Source of the DNA: Granulicella arctica
GTDB taxonomy: Bacteria > Acidobacteriota > Terriglobia > Terriglobales > Acidobacteriaceae
Reading direction: 5' to 3'
Assembly (NCBI RefSeq): GCF_025685605.1
Contig: NZ_JAGTUT010000001.1
Coordinates: 558,001-622,000, forward strand
DNA: 64,000 nt
Below, one piece after another: positions 35,397 through 44,477 of the stretch. Below the pieces are notes generated by a model. It saw nothing but the letters and a program-made list of their open reading frames with translations. It was not told where the DNA came from and did not search any database. A program made the translations under genes and the position numbers. Numbering within the stretch: the stretch's first letter is position 1; the number at the start of each line of letters is the position of its first letter.

Positions 35397-36176
35397 CTAT
35401 GTCAGGCTCAGACCTCCATCGGAGACCACGATCTCACCAGTCAAATAATCCGACGCGATCAGCATCATCACGATCTGCGCGATATCGTCCGGGCTGGCTG
35501 GCCGCCGCATGGGCGAGTGGTCTCGCCAAAGTTGTTGGGCAGCAGTCCAATCCGCTGTCAGAGGCGTGTCCACGAGGCCAGGGGCGACGGCATTCACCCT
35601 AATGTCCGGAGCGAGCGACAGCGCGAGCAGGCGAGTGACATGGTTTAGCGCTGCTTTGGACGCGGCGTAAGGGATGGATGCGCCTTTGGGCCGGACACCA
35701 GCGTGTGAGCTGATATTAACCACACATCCTGATCGGCCGCGACTGGCCACATCTCTGAGGGCGGTTTCAGCTTCCGCCACAAGTCGAAACGGAGCCACCA
35801 CATTAACTTCGTGCATCTCGTGCCAGATGACGGGTAAAGCCGCCAAAAGATCGGTATGAGGAATCATGCTGCTCATGCCGGCGTTGTTGACAAGGACATC
35901 AAGGCGGCCCCAGCGAGATACCGCCTCCCTCACGAGCCTGATTCTATCGGCATCGTCAGCCAAATCAGCTTGAATGTAGATAGCGTTTCCAAGTTCAGCT
36001 GCCAGAGAGCGCCCCGCTTCCGCCGAACTGCGCGAGTGCAGAACCACGGCATATCCCTCGCCGGATAAACGCCGGGCAATCGCAGCACCGATGCCAGAAG
36101 TGGAGCCGGTCACAAGGGCAACGCACGCGGAACTATTCGTAGTCTTGTTCAAGAAATTTTCTCTATTTGCTGCCAT
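35397..36176 (-). CDS. Short-chain dehydrogenase/reductase
   Basis: This 259-residue classical SDR has the nucleotide-binding ALVTGSTSGIGAAIARRL, NNAGMSS, catalytic Ser in VVNISSHAG and YAASKAALN (YxxxK), and the VAPGLVDTPL loop. An Arg in LHSRSSAEAG after the second strand suggests NADP(H) preference. It acts on an unknown alcohol or ketone in the cytoplasm. ATG 36176 is preferred to a TTG at 36209. It is followed on the minus strand by nothing obvious and preceded by the aldo-keto reductase with a 209-bp gap. Confidence 0.92.
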   Translation of the reverse strand: MAANRENFLNKTTNSSACVALVTGSTSGIGAAIARRLSGEGYAVVLHSRSSAEAGRSLAAELGNAIYIQADLADDADRIRLVREAVSRWGRLDVLVNNAGMSSMIPHTDLLAALPVIWHEMHEVNVVAPFRLVAEAETALRDVASRGRSGCVVNISSHAGVRPKGASIPYAASKAALNHVTRLLALSLAPDIRVNAVAPGLVDTPLTADWTAAQQLWRDHSPMRRPASPDDIAQIVMMLIASDYLTGEIVVSDGGLSLT

Positions 36177-36385
36177 CCTTGATTTCGATCCATATGTCCT
36201 GCGTTCCAAGATCGGCCACGGAGTTCTGTCGTCGGTCGGAGCGTTTCAACGCACTCAATGCTCTTTGAGGCACTCTGCATTAGTTCTCACACAAGTAGTA
36301 TCTTCTGAAGTCCGGTGCCAACCCGGTGTCAGTGAGCACATTGGCAATTTATCACTTGTCGAGCCAAGAGCCAGCCGGACTCGAT

Positions 36386-37426
36386 CTACCGAACTGTACG
36401 GACTGGACGATCAATCTGGTTCCACCGATTGCCAGTGAGCATCGCGCGAACACCATCACTGCGAAGCCTTTCCTGCGGGTACCCAAGGGCTATGGCGCTC
36501 GCCTTGTCCAGACGCGCAATCTGTTCTGCGTCGAGTCGGATCAATGAAGCTCCGAGGTTCGCGTCGAGTTGCAAGCGAGTGTTCGCCCCGAGGATGGGAA
36601 TAATACCTTTGGCGCACACCCACGCGATCGCGACCTTGGCGGGATCGCTCTGAAGCTCAGCGGCAACAGCAATCACAACGTCAAGCAGGGCTTCGTGCTC
36701 GGCACCTGCCTGTGGCACACCTGCCTTGAATTCAGTCGCGCGCCCTTTCTCTCCCTTGCGGTACTTCCCTGTGAGGATTCCCGCCGCAAGCGGCGAGTAG
36801 CCGAGAACGCCTAAGCCCATTGCCTCTGCCATGGGCAAGAGTTCGCGCTCCGTAGTTCTCTCAATCAAGCTATATTCCAACTGGACTACAGCAATCGGCA
36901 GCCAGCCTCTCAAGTCGGCCAGCGTTACAGCGGTGGCAACTCTCCATGCCGGGAAGTTGCACAAGCCTCCATAAACGATCTTGCCCGCGCGTGCCAGGTC
37001 GTCGAAACCTCGCACAATTTCTTCTATCGGTGTCATGCTGTCATCCAGATGTGCGAGATAGATGTCGATATGGTCGGTCTTGAGCCGCTTCAAGCTTTCT
37101 TCGACAGCTTGCACCATGACCTTCCGGCTGTTGCCCAGAACGCCGAGCGAAGGGTTGGCCTGCGCGCTTCGGGTGTATTTGGAGATGAGGACGAAGTCGT
37201 TGCGTCTGTTCTCAACGAACGTTCCGACCAAACGTTCGGACTCTCCTCCCTGGTACGCATCAGACAAATCGATCAGGTTACCGCCGGCTTCGGCATAGCC
37301 TTCGAGAATCTTCAAAGCTTCGTCGGGCTCAGTTCCATATCCATAGGCCTTGCCCAGCATCCCTGTACCCAGGGCAAACTCTGAAACCTTGAGACCCGTT
37401 CGATCTCCCAAGACTTTATAGCGCAT
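36386..37426 (-). CDS. Aldo/keto reductase
   Basis: This 346-residue TIM-barrel oxidoreductase starts MRYKVLGDRTGLKVSEFALGT after a good GGAGTT ribosome site. The catalytic set is visible in NLIDLSDAYQGGESE (Asp, Tyr), LISKYT (Lys) and YLAHLDD (His). The C-terminal LGANTRLQLDANLGA fits NADPH binding. It belongs to the AKR class of general aldehyde/ketone reductases. The adjacent divergent HxlR regulator suggests induction by reactive carbonyl or quinone compounds, a common pairing. An upstream frame extension to 37504 is not supported. Confidence 0.93.
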   Translation of the reverse strand: MRYKVLGDRTGLKVSEFALGTGMLGKAYGYGTEPDEALKILEGYAEAGGNLIDLSDAYQGGESERLVGTFVENRRNDFVLISKYTRSAQANPSLGVLGNSRKVMVQAVEESLKRLKTDHIDIYLAHLDDSMTPIEEIVRGFDDLARAGKIVYGGLCNFPAWRVATAVTLADLRGWLPIAVVQLEYSLIERTTERELLPMAEAMGLGVLGYSPLAAGILTGKYRKGEKGRATEFKAGVPQAGAEHEALLDVVIAVAAELQSDPAKVAIAWVCAKGIIPILGANTRLQLDANLGASLIRLDAEQIARLDKASAIALGYPQERLRSDGVRAMLTGNRWNQIDRPVRTVR

Positions 37427-37471
37427 TGAACTCCTCGTTCCGCCCTGAGGAGGTCGGTGTAAGTCAACCCT

Positions 37472-37891
37472 ATGCGCTATGCTGCTGGGATGACAAGAAC
37501 CCACAAAACGGTGGTGTACTCACCGAAAAGTAAGCCTGGTGTCGTAACGAGAGGCAGAGACTGTTCCCCTGAGACGGCAGCAGAGGCCTTTGGACTCTTG
37601 GAAGGACGATGGAAACTGGTAATCATTCACAATCTCAGCGGACCGGAAGGAGTCAAAACGCCGATCAAGCGCTTCTCGGAGTTGGAGCGGGCCATTCCGA
37701 ATGTGTCTCAGAAGATGCTCATTCAGCAATTACGCTGCTTGGAACGTGATGGAATCGTGCAGCGCACCATCCATCCTCAAGTTCCGCCCAAGGTTGAATA
37801 TCAACTGACGAGTCTCGGCGAAGCCCTCCGTCCGATGCTGCGTGCGCTGCTTGATTGGGCGAATCTCAGGAAACAGCAGAGTCCGGGTTAG
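37472..37891 (+). CDS. HxlR-family transcriptional regulator
   Basis: This protein of up to 139 residues has a winged helix (FGLLEGRWKLVIIHNL, RFSELERAIPNVSQKMLIQQLRCLERDGIVQRTIHPQVPPKVEYQLTSLGEAL), the full HxlR pattern. A Cys just before the domain (GRDCSPET) is in the position used by redox- or aldehyde-sensing members. It is divergent from the aldo/keto reductase across about 45 bp, so it probably binds that shared promoter. The start may be the ATG at 37472 or at 37490; neither has a clear ribosome site. Confidence 0.9.
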   Translation: MRYAAGMTRTHKTVVYSPKSKPGVVTRGRDCSPETAAEAFGLLEGRWKLVIIHNLSGPEGVKTPIKRFSELERAIPNVSQKMLIQQLRCLERDGIVQRTIHPQVPPKVEYQLTSLGEALRPMLRALLDWANLRKQQSPG

Positions 37892-38182
37892 CCTTCGGAG
37901 ACGCTCTTCTTTTCGTTAGAAAAACGGGGGAGAAGCCGACCCGTCGGAACTTACGAGATGTCGCCTTCTTCGTAACGCTTTCAGCTCCGGAGCGCATGCC
38001 TTGTAACGGCATCGCAATCATGCTTCGTCTGTGGAAAATACCCGCAGGTGTACCCTCATCCCTAAATTATTCACATGAAGAACATGCAATTTTCGCAACG
38101 CGTGTGATCTGAATTTTGCTTACTGTGAACTTGCTGTGATGGCAAATGATCACCGAGATGATGAACGCACAGGAGTCCAGAC

Positions 38183-38803
38183 TTGGCCATCAAGGTGCTA
38201 ATGGTGGACGTAGATGGCGTTCTCATTGATGGACGTCCCGAGGACGGGCGTCACTGGCAAACATCAAGCGAAAAAGACTTCGCGCTCACCGCCGCCCAAC
38301 TTCATGAGGGGTTCTTCGCACCTCACTGGGAAGACATTATCGTTGGTCGCCTTGGGTTAATGGAGCGGCTGCCCGCTGCACTTGCACTGATCGCTCCTCA
38401 CGTGAGCCCGTCTGAATTTCTGTCCTACTGGTTCGACAAAAACTCTCGACTTTCTATCTCATTGCTGCATGAGCTTGCACTGCTTCGCTCTGAAGGAATT
38501 CAAGTGTATTTGGCAACCAACCAAGAGCATTTGCGTGCCTCTTATTTGATGGCTCAACTGGGTTTGGCCGAACGTGTCGACGGCATTTTTTATTCTGCGA
38601 TGCTTCGAACGAAGAAGCCCGAGGCGGATTTCTTCACTAAAGTCCAAGCAGCCGTTGGGTTCAAGTGTGAAGAGATATTGTCTATTGATGATAGCCAACA
38701 AAATGTTGTGGCCGCGCAAGAAGTGGGTTGGCAGACGATGCGTTGGACGACGGATAGTTCTCCCGCCATCTTGCGCAGCTTGATTGCAAATCTCAACTAT
38801 TAG
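38183..38803 (+). CDS. HAD-superfamily hydrolase
   Basis: This 206-residue protein begins with TTG preceded by AGGAG at good spacing. The HAD motifs are motif I VLMVDVDGVLID, motif II VYLATNQEH, motif III KKPEADFF and motif IV ILSIDDSQQNV. The first Asp-x-Asp and all supporting residues are present, so it is likely an active phosphatase, with a small helical cap (about residues 20-90) of subfamily I. The substrate is unknown. It ends in an 11-bp convergent overlap with the monooxygenase gene. Confidence 0.9.
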   Translation: MAIKVLMVDVDGVLIDGRPEDGRHWQTSSEKDFALTAAQLHEGFFAPHWEDIIVGRLGLMERLPAALALIAPHVSPSEFLSYWFDKNSRLSISLLHELALLRSEGIQVYLATNQEHLRASYLMAQLGLAERVDGIFYSAMLRTKKPEADFFTKVQAAVGFKCEEILSIDDSQQNVVAAQEVGWQTMRWTTDSSPAILRSLIANLNY

Positions 38804-39116
38804 TGAAACGTTCGCCGTGCATAGGGTGACTGTGCTTCTCGACTGGCTTGGTGACAGCGATTCTTTCGTAGCCTGCGACAAGAGTCTCGATTGCCGCTAG
38901 ACCGTGCTTGGACGGCGGAAGCGCAAGCGAAGCTTCGTGATGTGCCTCACTTGCCCAAACTTCAGTGACCCATAAAATGCTATCGTCTGCCGCATCTTCG
39001 GAAACGATGAAGCTGAGGCATCCCGCAATCATGTGTGAGTCGTCACCACCGAGCACTTCAATCAACTCTGCGCGCCGCCCTGAGACCGCAGTCAGTTTTA
39101 CGATGAGCCCATACAT
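38793..39116 (-). CDS. ABM-family (quinol monooxygenase-like) protein
   Basis: This 107-residue ferredoxin-like-fold protein has YGLIVKLTAVSGRRAELIEVLGG, CLSFIVSEDAADDSILWVTEVWASEAHHEASL and the C-terminal strand, the pattern of antibiotic-biosynthesis monooxygenases such as YgiN. These small dimers act on quinones or bind hydrophobic ligands without cofactors. Context (reductases, HxlR) fits quinone or carbonyl stress. It overlaps the HAD gene end to end. Confidence 0.82.
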   Translation of the reverse strand: MYGLIVKLTAVSGRRAELIEVLGGDDSHMIAGCLSFIVSEDAADDSILWVTEVWASEAHHEASLALPPSKHGLAAIETLVAGYERIAVTKPVEKHSHPMHGERFTNS

Positions 39117-39280
39117 GAGAACACCTCTCTAAACGCACGATACATCAGTCCGTAAAGACGAAATAGCTTCATCGAGACAATCCACTTAGAGCACGAATCG
39201 AACCGTCTACTTAGCGAGGATGGCTTGCTGAGGGGCTTTTTGCTGCCGATGGCGGTGACGTTGTTTTCGGTCTTGCTCAT
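39098..39280 (-). CDS. Possible small protein, 60 residues
   Basis: ATG at 39280 has AAAGGAG eight bases upstream, a strong start signal. The product starts MSKTENNVTAIGSKK and ends within the first bases of the monooxygenase gene. The first 25 residues look polar and protein-like; the rest is basic and hydrophobic without a domain. It may be the truncated 5' end of a lost gene. No family recognised. Confidence 0.35.
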   Translation of the reverse strand: MSKTENNVTAIGSKKPLSKPSSLSRRFDSCSKWIVSMKLFRLYGLMYRAFREVFSCMGSS

Positions 39281-40546
39281 GGTGTTTGCTCCTTTGCGTT
39301 TGCTGTTGCCTTTCATGCCGTCGCGGCATGTACCTACATGCCGAACGCCTCCTGGCGAAGGCGGGGGGAGCAAAGGGCAAAGGGAGGGGTGTCCCCATCT
39401 TGTAGCGAAGGCGAAGCTGGAGCGGAAGGACGGAGCGCAGCGGAGGTCTGCACAAGCTGCAGGCGCGGAAGACTGGGGAAACCCATTGCCCTGCGCGATT
39501 GGGGCAGAGCCCCTTAGCGAGGTGTGGTTTCCATTTCAAGTGCGTGTAGCGCACAGAACTCTTGGGGTGGGCGTTGCGGGCGGGAAAGGCCCGCAGAGAT
39601 GGGAGCGGAAGACGCCGACGGCGGCTGGAGCTGGGAGGAGGCCTCCTCCCCTTGACACGCGGTCTGCGATCTTTCTGAAGGCTCTATCTGTGGTGAGCGG
39701 GAATAGCGGTGCAAACGACGAAGAGGTTCGAACCTACGTGATGCAAGCCGCGCGTTCACGAGGCCACCGTCTAGCTGCACGCTATAGTTTTCAATGAGAG
39801 TAGCATCTGCCAAATTCGAGATCTTTCTGTCCTAATCGAGTCTATAAGAGCGTCGGCACTTGGGGAGAGCATAGCTCCTTCACTCCGAAGCAGGCTCACT
39901 TCTCTATTCAGCCCCTTAAGTGCGATCGGAAGCCTAGTGAGCGAGCAGTATCCCGAAGACCTCCCCCTGGACCTCCATGCGGAGGCCCATTTCCCGGCCG
40001 ACCGGAGCTTGATCGCGTATCGCAAGGGACTGGCTTCCCTGGGTTGGGACGCACGTTCACTTCCTGATTTTTTTTAAACGTATTCCGGCGAGCCGTCACC
40101 ATTCAGCAAGAGACCTAATCCAGGAGTGCATGGATACAGTCTCTGCGCGGCAGGACGCGTATCGCGTAGCGCTGATTGCAGCGTAGCGAACTGCGCCCTA
40201 AACCTTGTGCAAGTACAAGCTACTCAAGTTTTGCTTCGTAATATCGCGTTCTACGACAGACCGGTTCCAGAGATTTCTGCCTTCATCACTGAAGTAATAA
40301 TTTCCAGCTTTTCAGTTGACACGATGGTATCCGCCGTTGATACTCGGCTTCGCTGTACAAAATTCTTTCTGGCCCCCTGAACAAATCGGAATCCTGACCC
40401 AAGAGTCCTGAGAAGTCTCAAGTACCTAGATGTCTTGGGATGGCCGGCGCACAGCCGCATCCCTTCGGCCATGTTTCGCTGAAATTTGGGCCCTCTTTTT
40501 CACCATCAAGTGATTGCTGAGAACGTGCGAACCGAGGAGGCGCATC
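39281..40546. other. Gene-poor boundary upstream of the contractile system
   Basis: This 1.27-kb stretch holds no convincing gene. A plus-strand frame at 39775-40077 is open for 100 codons and ends in protein-like sequence (EQYPEDLPLDLHAEAHF, RKGLASLGWDARSLPDFF), but it has no sensible start and may be a remnant. GGTTCGAACC at 39726 recalls a tRNA T-loop, yet no cloverleaf can be drawn. A T8 run lies at 40067-40075. The last 150 bp should contain the promoter for the sheath operon; I could not choose -35/-10 elements with confidence. Confidence 0.5.
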
Positions 40547-42280
40547 ATGCCAAGCGCATTGACTTACCCTGGCGTTTACGTAGAAGAAATTCCATCAGGG
40601 GTACACACCATTACCGGTGTGGCTACCTCCATCACTGCCTTCATCGGAAGCGCGCCGCGCGGGCCGGTCAACACCGCGATCACCATCGACAACCTAGGAG
40701 ACTTCCAGCGGATCTTCGGCGGCCTGTGGGTGAAGAGCACGCTGGGATACGCGGTGCAGGACTTCTTTGCCAATGGAGGCTCACAGGCCATTGTGGTGAG
40801 GCTGTACCACGCCGATCCCGGCAACCCCAAGGCAGACCCAGCGGTAGATGCTCCTGAGACGACCGCAGTGCTCACCGTGGGCGCGATGGAGTTTTCGGCT
40901 GCAAGCCCAGGAACCTGGGGCAACAATCTCCGCGTGACCATCGACCAGAACAACCCTTCCAGCGATGTTGCCACCAGTCTTGGCGTTGCGACGACCGCCC
41001 TGTTCAACCTGACCGTCCGCGATACGGGAACGGGCGCGACGGAGCAGTACCTGAACCTTACGGTAAAGGACACTCCGCGACGCGTGGACCGTATCCTGAG
41101 CGCGAACTCCGCGCTGCTGGTTTACAGCGGAAACAACGGCGTGCCGGCGCCGACGACGGCCATCGCGGCCGGCAGCGATCCGCTGAGCACGCTTGAAGCA
41201 GTGGTAGCCACCGCGCAGGCGGCGTTGCTGGCAGCGCAGATCGCAAACCCGGGCGGCGATGTCACGACACAGCAGAAGGCCGTTACCGATGCAACCACCG
41301 CGCTGAACACTGCCCTGACCAAGGCGAGCACGGCTGTCTCCGACGGACTGGCGCTTTCGGCGGCGGACTTCCTGCCCAATAACGGACAGGCCGCCAAGCA
41401 GGGGATGTACGCGCTGGAGCAGGCGGACCTGTTCAACCTGCTGGTGATCCCGCCCTATCGCTCGTTCACAGACACGTTGGATACGGACACGATCGTGGTG
41501 TCGTCTGCTGCCACGTACTGCGAGAACCGGCGAGCCATGCTGCTGGTAGACGCGCCGAAGGACTGGACAACGAAGGACACAGCCAAGAACAAGTTCTCCG
41601 ACGCCAACACCGACTACGTGGGGACGCGCAGCAAGAATGCAGCGTTGTTCTTCCCGAGGTTGCTGGAGGCAAACCCGCTGCACAACTACCAGGTGGAAAC
41701 CTTCGCCGCCAGCGGCGCAGTTGCGGGCATCTTTGCCCGCACGGACGCGCAGCGCGGCGTGTGGAAGGCACCCGCTGGACTGCAAGCCACATTCAACGGC
41801 ATCTCGGGCTTCAGCGTCCCGTTAACGGACGCGGAGAACGGCGAGCTGAACCCGCTGGGTATCAACTGCCTGCGCTCCTTCCCGGTGCTGGGGCAGGTAG
41901 TTTGGGGAGCGCGTACGCTGCGCGGCGCAGACCAACTAGCCGATGACTACAAGTACATCCCGGTGCGGCGCACCGCGCTGTTCATCGAGGAAAGCCTGTA
42001 CCGCGGACTGAAGTGGGTAGTGTTCGAGCCCAACGATGAGCCGCTGTGGGCGCAGATCCGGCTGAACGCGGGCACGTTCATGCAGACACTGTTCCGCAAG
42101 GGCGCGTTCCAGGGCAGCTCGCCGCGCGATGCCTACTTTGTGAAGTGCGACAACGAGACGACCACGCAGGCCGACATCGACCTGGGCATTGTGAACGTGG
42201 TGGTCGGCTTCGCGCCGCTCAAGCCGGCAGAGTTCGTCGTCATTGAACTGCAGCAGATCGCCGGACAAACGACGACCTAG
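40547..42280 (+). CDS. Contractile tail sheath protein (Afp2-4/Pvc2-4-like)
   Basis: This 577-residue protein starts at ATG 40547 behind GAGGAGG. The N-terminus TYPGVYVEEIPSGVHTITGVATSITAFIG is the sheath hallmark. The C-terminal core has YIPVRRTALFIEESLYRGLKWVVFEPND, WAQIRLNAGTFMQTLFRKGAFQG and an end that reaches neighbouring subunits. It forms the contractile outer sleeve that drives the inner tube. A helix-rich Ala/Thr segment at about 209-278 is inserted in the surface-exposed part. It is the only sheath gene in the window. A first, longer frame start (40514) is not used. Confidence 0.95.
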   Translation: MPSALTYPGVYVEEIPSGVHTITGVATSITAFIGSAPRGPVNTAITIDNLGDFQRIFGGLWVKSTLGYAVQDFFANGGSQAIVVRLYHADPGNPKADPAVDAPETTAVLTVGAMEFSAASPGTWGNNLRVTIDQNNPSSDVATSLGVATTALFNLTVRDTGTGATEQYLNLTVKDTPRRVDRILSANSALLVYSGNNGVPAPTTAIAAGSDPLSTLEAVVATAQAALLAAQIANPGGDVTTQQKAVTDATTALNTALTKASTAVSDGLALSAADFLPNNGQAAKQGMYALEQADLFNLLVIPPYRSFTDTLDTDTIVVSSAATYCENRRAMLLVDAPKDWTTKDTAKNKFSDANTDYVGTRSKNAALFFPRLLEANPLHNYQVETFAASGAVAGIFARTDAQRGVWKAPAGLQATFNGISGFSVPLTDAENGELNPLGINCLRSFPVLGQVVWGARTLRGADQLADDYKYIPVRRTALFIEESLYRGLKWVVFEPNDEPLWAQIRLNAGTFMQTLFRKGAFQGSSPRDAYFVKCDNETTTQADIDLGIVNVVVGFAPLKPAEFVVIELQQIAGQTTT

Positions 42281-42358
42281 CCCACACCATTGAAGGCTTG
42301 AGCCCGTACAGCGAGCCAGCCGCAAGGACAGTTTCACTCGCCAACAAGAGAGGAACCC

Positions 42359-42889
42359 ATGGCAGAATTTACAGTCAACGCGCAACGTTTCGATCCTTAC
42401 AAGAACTTCAAATTCCGCGTCAAGCTGGACAACAACCAGTATGTGGCGGGCGTGAGCAAGGTCAGCGCCCTGAAGCGCACAACCGAAGTAGTGAAGCACC
42501 GCGAAGGCGGCGACCCGAGCAGCAGCCGCAAGTCGCCGGGGCGCACCGAGTACGAAGCGATCACGCTGGAACGCGGCGTGACCCATGACAAGGCCTTCGA
42601 ACAGTGGGCCAACAAGGTGTGGAACTACGGCGCCGGCCTTGGCTCCGAGGTTTCGCTACAGGACTTCCGGAAAGACATCACGATCGAGGTGTACAACGAG
42701 GCCGGGCAGCTCGCGCTTTCGTACCAGGTGTTCCGGTGCTGGGTGAGCGAGTTCCAGACGTTGCCCGACCTGGACGCGAACGCGAATGCGGTGGCGATCC
42801 AGCACATCAAGCTCGAAAACGAAGGCTGGGTGCGCGACGATCAGACTCCGGAACCCTCAGAACCAACGTTCACCGACCCCGCCAGCTAG
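42359..42889 (+). CDS. Inner tube protein (Afp1/5, Hcp-like phage tail tube)
   Basis: This 176-residue protein follows the sheath by 78 bp. DPYKNFKFRVKLDNNQYVAGVSKVSALKRTTEVVKHREGGD is the conserved T4-like tube start, and the ITLERGVTHDKAFEQWANKVW block and KDITIEVYNEAG complete the gp19/PF06841 fold. Hexamers stack to form the rigid tube pushed through the target envelope. Its C-terminal tail (DDQTPEPSEPTFTDPAS) is acidic and Pro-rich. A good GAGAGG site precedes the ATG. Confidence 0.95.
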   Translation: MAEFTVNAQRFDPYKNFKFRVKLDNNQYVAGVSKVSALKRTTEVVKHREGGDPSSSRKSPGRTEYEAITLERGVTHDKAFEQWANKVWNYGAGLGSEVSLQDFRKDITIEVYNEAGQLALSYQVFRCWVSEFQTLPDLDANANAVAIQHIKLENEGWVRDDQTPEPSEPTFTDPAS

Positions 42890-42920
42890 CGCAGGACGGG
42901 CCCGATCCTGAGGAGACACC

Positions 42921-43646
42921 ATGGTTGGTTTCAACACAGCCGCGCTCCTGACCGCATGGGAGCAAGCCTTCGCCGACCCGCCGGTACAGCGAGCCGTGCG
43001 GCTTCTTTCAGCCGCCCCGCCCGAAAAAGCCGTCGAGGAGTGGGCGCGGCTGCGCGTGGGCGACCGCGACAGCGCGTTGCTGGACCTGCAGGACAGCATG
43101 TTCGGCGATGCCCTGGAGACGGCCACGCCCTGCCCTCGCTGCGGCGAACAGGTGGAGCTGGCTTTCACGACGCAGCAGGTCAGGGTGGATTCGGCGCGGG
43201 CGGAAAATTTCACGCTTACCGAGGGCGGCTACCAGGTCACGTACAGGCCGCCGACAAGCGAGGACTTGTTGGGACTGCCACGCCATTCCATGGAAGCCGC
43301 GCGAACGGCATTGCTTGCACGGTGCGTGGACGCTGCGGTGAGGAATGGACAAGCGGTACCGGTGGAGGACTTGCCTGTCCCGGTGGTAGAGGCGGTAACG
43401 AAAGGGATTGCGGATGCAGACCCACAGGCGGAGGTGAGTATCGCGATCGCCTGCCCGGAGTGCGGGTTCCAGTGGTCGATGGACTTCGACATTGCGAGCT
43501 ACCTGTGGACGGAGATCCAGGAGTGGGCGCACAGGACGCTGCGCGATGTCCACACTTTGGCTTCAGCCTACGGATGGAGCGAACGCGAGGTGCTGGAGAT
43601 GTCCTCGCAGCGGCGCGGACTTTACCTGGGAATGGTGGAAGGCTGA
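42921..43646 (+). CDS. T4-baseplate-like protein with two zinc-ribbon CxxC pairs
   Basis: The product is 241 residues. Two knuckles, TPCPRCGEQVEL (about 70) and IACPECGFQW (about 177), probably bind one zinc. Between them lies the conserved YRPPTSEDLLGL and a helical segment. The C-terminal YLWTEIQEWAHRTLRDVHTLASAYGWSEREVLEMSSQRRGLYLGMVEG matches the T4 base-plate/hub-assembly (PF12322-type) family that recurs after tube genes in eCIS loci. It likely helps hub or baseplate assembly and may not remain in the particle. It has a GAGGAG ribosome site and a 3-bp gap to the next gene. Confidence 0.8.
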   Translation: MVGFNTAALLTAWEQAFADPPVQRAVRLLSAAPPEKAVEEWARLRVGDRDSALLDLQDSMFGDALETATPCPRCGEQVELAFTTQQVRVDSARAENFTLTEGGYQVTYRPPTSEDLLGLPRHSMEAARTALLARCVDAAVRNGQAVPVEDLPVPVVEAVTKGIADADPQAEVSIAIACPECGFQWSMDFDIASYLWTEIQEWAHRTLRDVHTLASAYGWSEREVLEMSSQRRGLYLGMVEG

Positions 43647-43649
43647 GCG

Positions 43650-44477
43650 ATGGCAAGGGATTTTCTGTCCGGTTTGATCGGCCGCGCTTTCGAGCAGACC
43701 CCCGTGCTTGAAAAGCGACGGCGCTCGCTCTTCGAACCCGACTCTGCAGGGGCGCGCCTTTCGGGAGCGTGGATGGAAAGCGCGCAGGAGGCGGGCGCGG
43801 AAGAGCATCCGGCAGAGAGGGAGCCGCAGGAGATATACGCGGAACGTGCGCTGAAGTCGCACGAAGGGAACGAGTCTGGCGCAGCCGCGGTGAACCCCGC
43901 GCAGCCGAGTGTGCAACGCAGTGAACGGCCGCGGCCTTCGGCCCGCGTTGAACGACAGGAAGTTGCAGTCGAACGCCCGGCTCCTGGAGCTCTGCAACCC
44001 TCGGTTCCCGCTCCTCGGTCACAGCCCGTTCCGGCGCTGGTGGAGCGCAGAGTCGAACACCGTGTCGAGAGGCAGCGGACGCTTGTCGAGCGGCACGAAA
44101 CACGTGTGGAGCAGCAGCCCAAGGTTCCTGGGCCTGCCAAGATGCCTGAGCTGATGCGCGCGAAAGCTACTGAAGCGCGGTTTTCCCAGGAAAAACCGCA
44201 GACAGACGCCACACGGGCACCGCGCGACACGGCATCTCCCGCGCCGCCCAAGCGGGCGATGCAGCCGGCTCCGCCCGCTCCTCAAGCGCCCAGGGTGCCG
44301 CCGCGGTCGAGGGCCGTCCCAGCAGAGACGACGCCCGCCCTGCCGAATATTCAGGTGACGATAGGGCGCATTGAACTGCGCGCTCCGCAGAGCGCGCCCA
44401 AGCCTGCCGTTTCGCGCGCAGCAGCGCCGAAGCTGGGGCTGGATGACTACCTACGGCAGAGGGGAGGCGTGCAATGA
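43650..44477 (+). CDS. Pro/Ala/Arg-rich low-complexity protein in eCIS operon
   Basis: This 275-residue protein has a short folded-looking N-terminus (RDFLSGLIGRAFEQTPVLEKRRRSLFEP) and C-terminus (PNIQVTIGRIELRAP ... APKLGLDDYLRQRGGVQ). A long disordered middle rich in Pro, Ala, Glu and Arg contains VERR/VERQ steps. The C-terminal IQVTIGRIELRAP motif recurs in small eCIS proteins encoded before DUF4255 genes, where the function is not known to me. It may be a tether or assembly factor. It overlaps the DUF4255 gene by 4 bp. Codon structure is consistent with its neighbours, so it is real. Confidence 0.75.
   Translation: MARDFLSGLIGRAFEQTPVLEKRRRSLFEPDSAGARLSGAWMESAQEAGAEEHPAEREPQEIYAERALKSHEGNESGAAAVNPAQPSVQRSERPRPSARVERQEVAVERPAPGALQPSVPAPRSQPVPALVERRVEHRVERQRTLVERHETRVEQQPKVPGPAKMPELMRAKATEARFSQEKPQTDATRAPRDTASPAPPKRAMQPAPPAPQAPRVPPRSRAVPAETTPALPNIQVTIGRIELRAPQSAPKPAVSRAAAPKLGLDDYLRQRGGVQ

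Noticed and set aside
39720..39760. tRNA gene or tRNA-derived attachment site around GGTTCGAACC
   Set aside because: The T-stem does not pair beyond two bases and no D-arm, anticodon arm or acceptor stem can be drawn.
40126..40380. 84-residue plus-strand frame before the sheath gene
   Set aside because: No ribosome site, no recognisable protein character, Cys/Ser-rich composition typical of chance frames.
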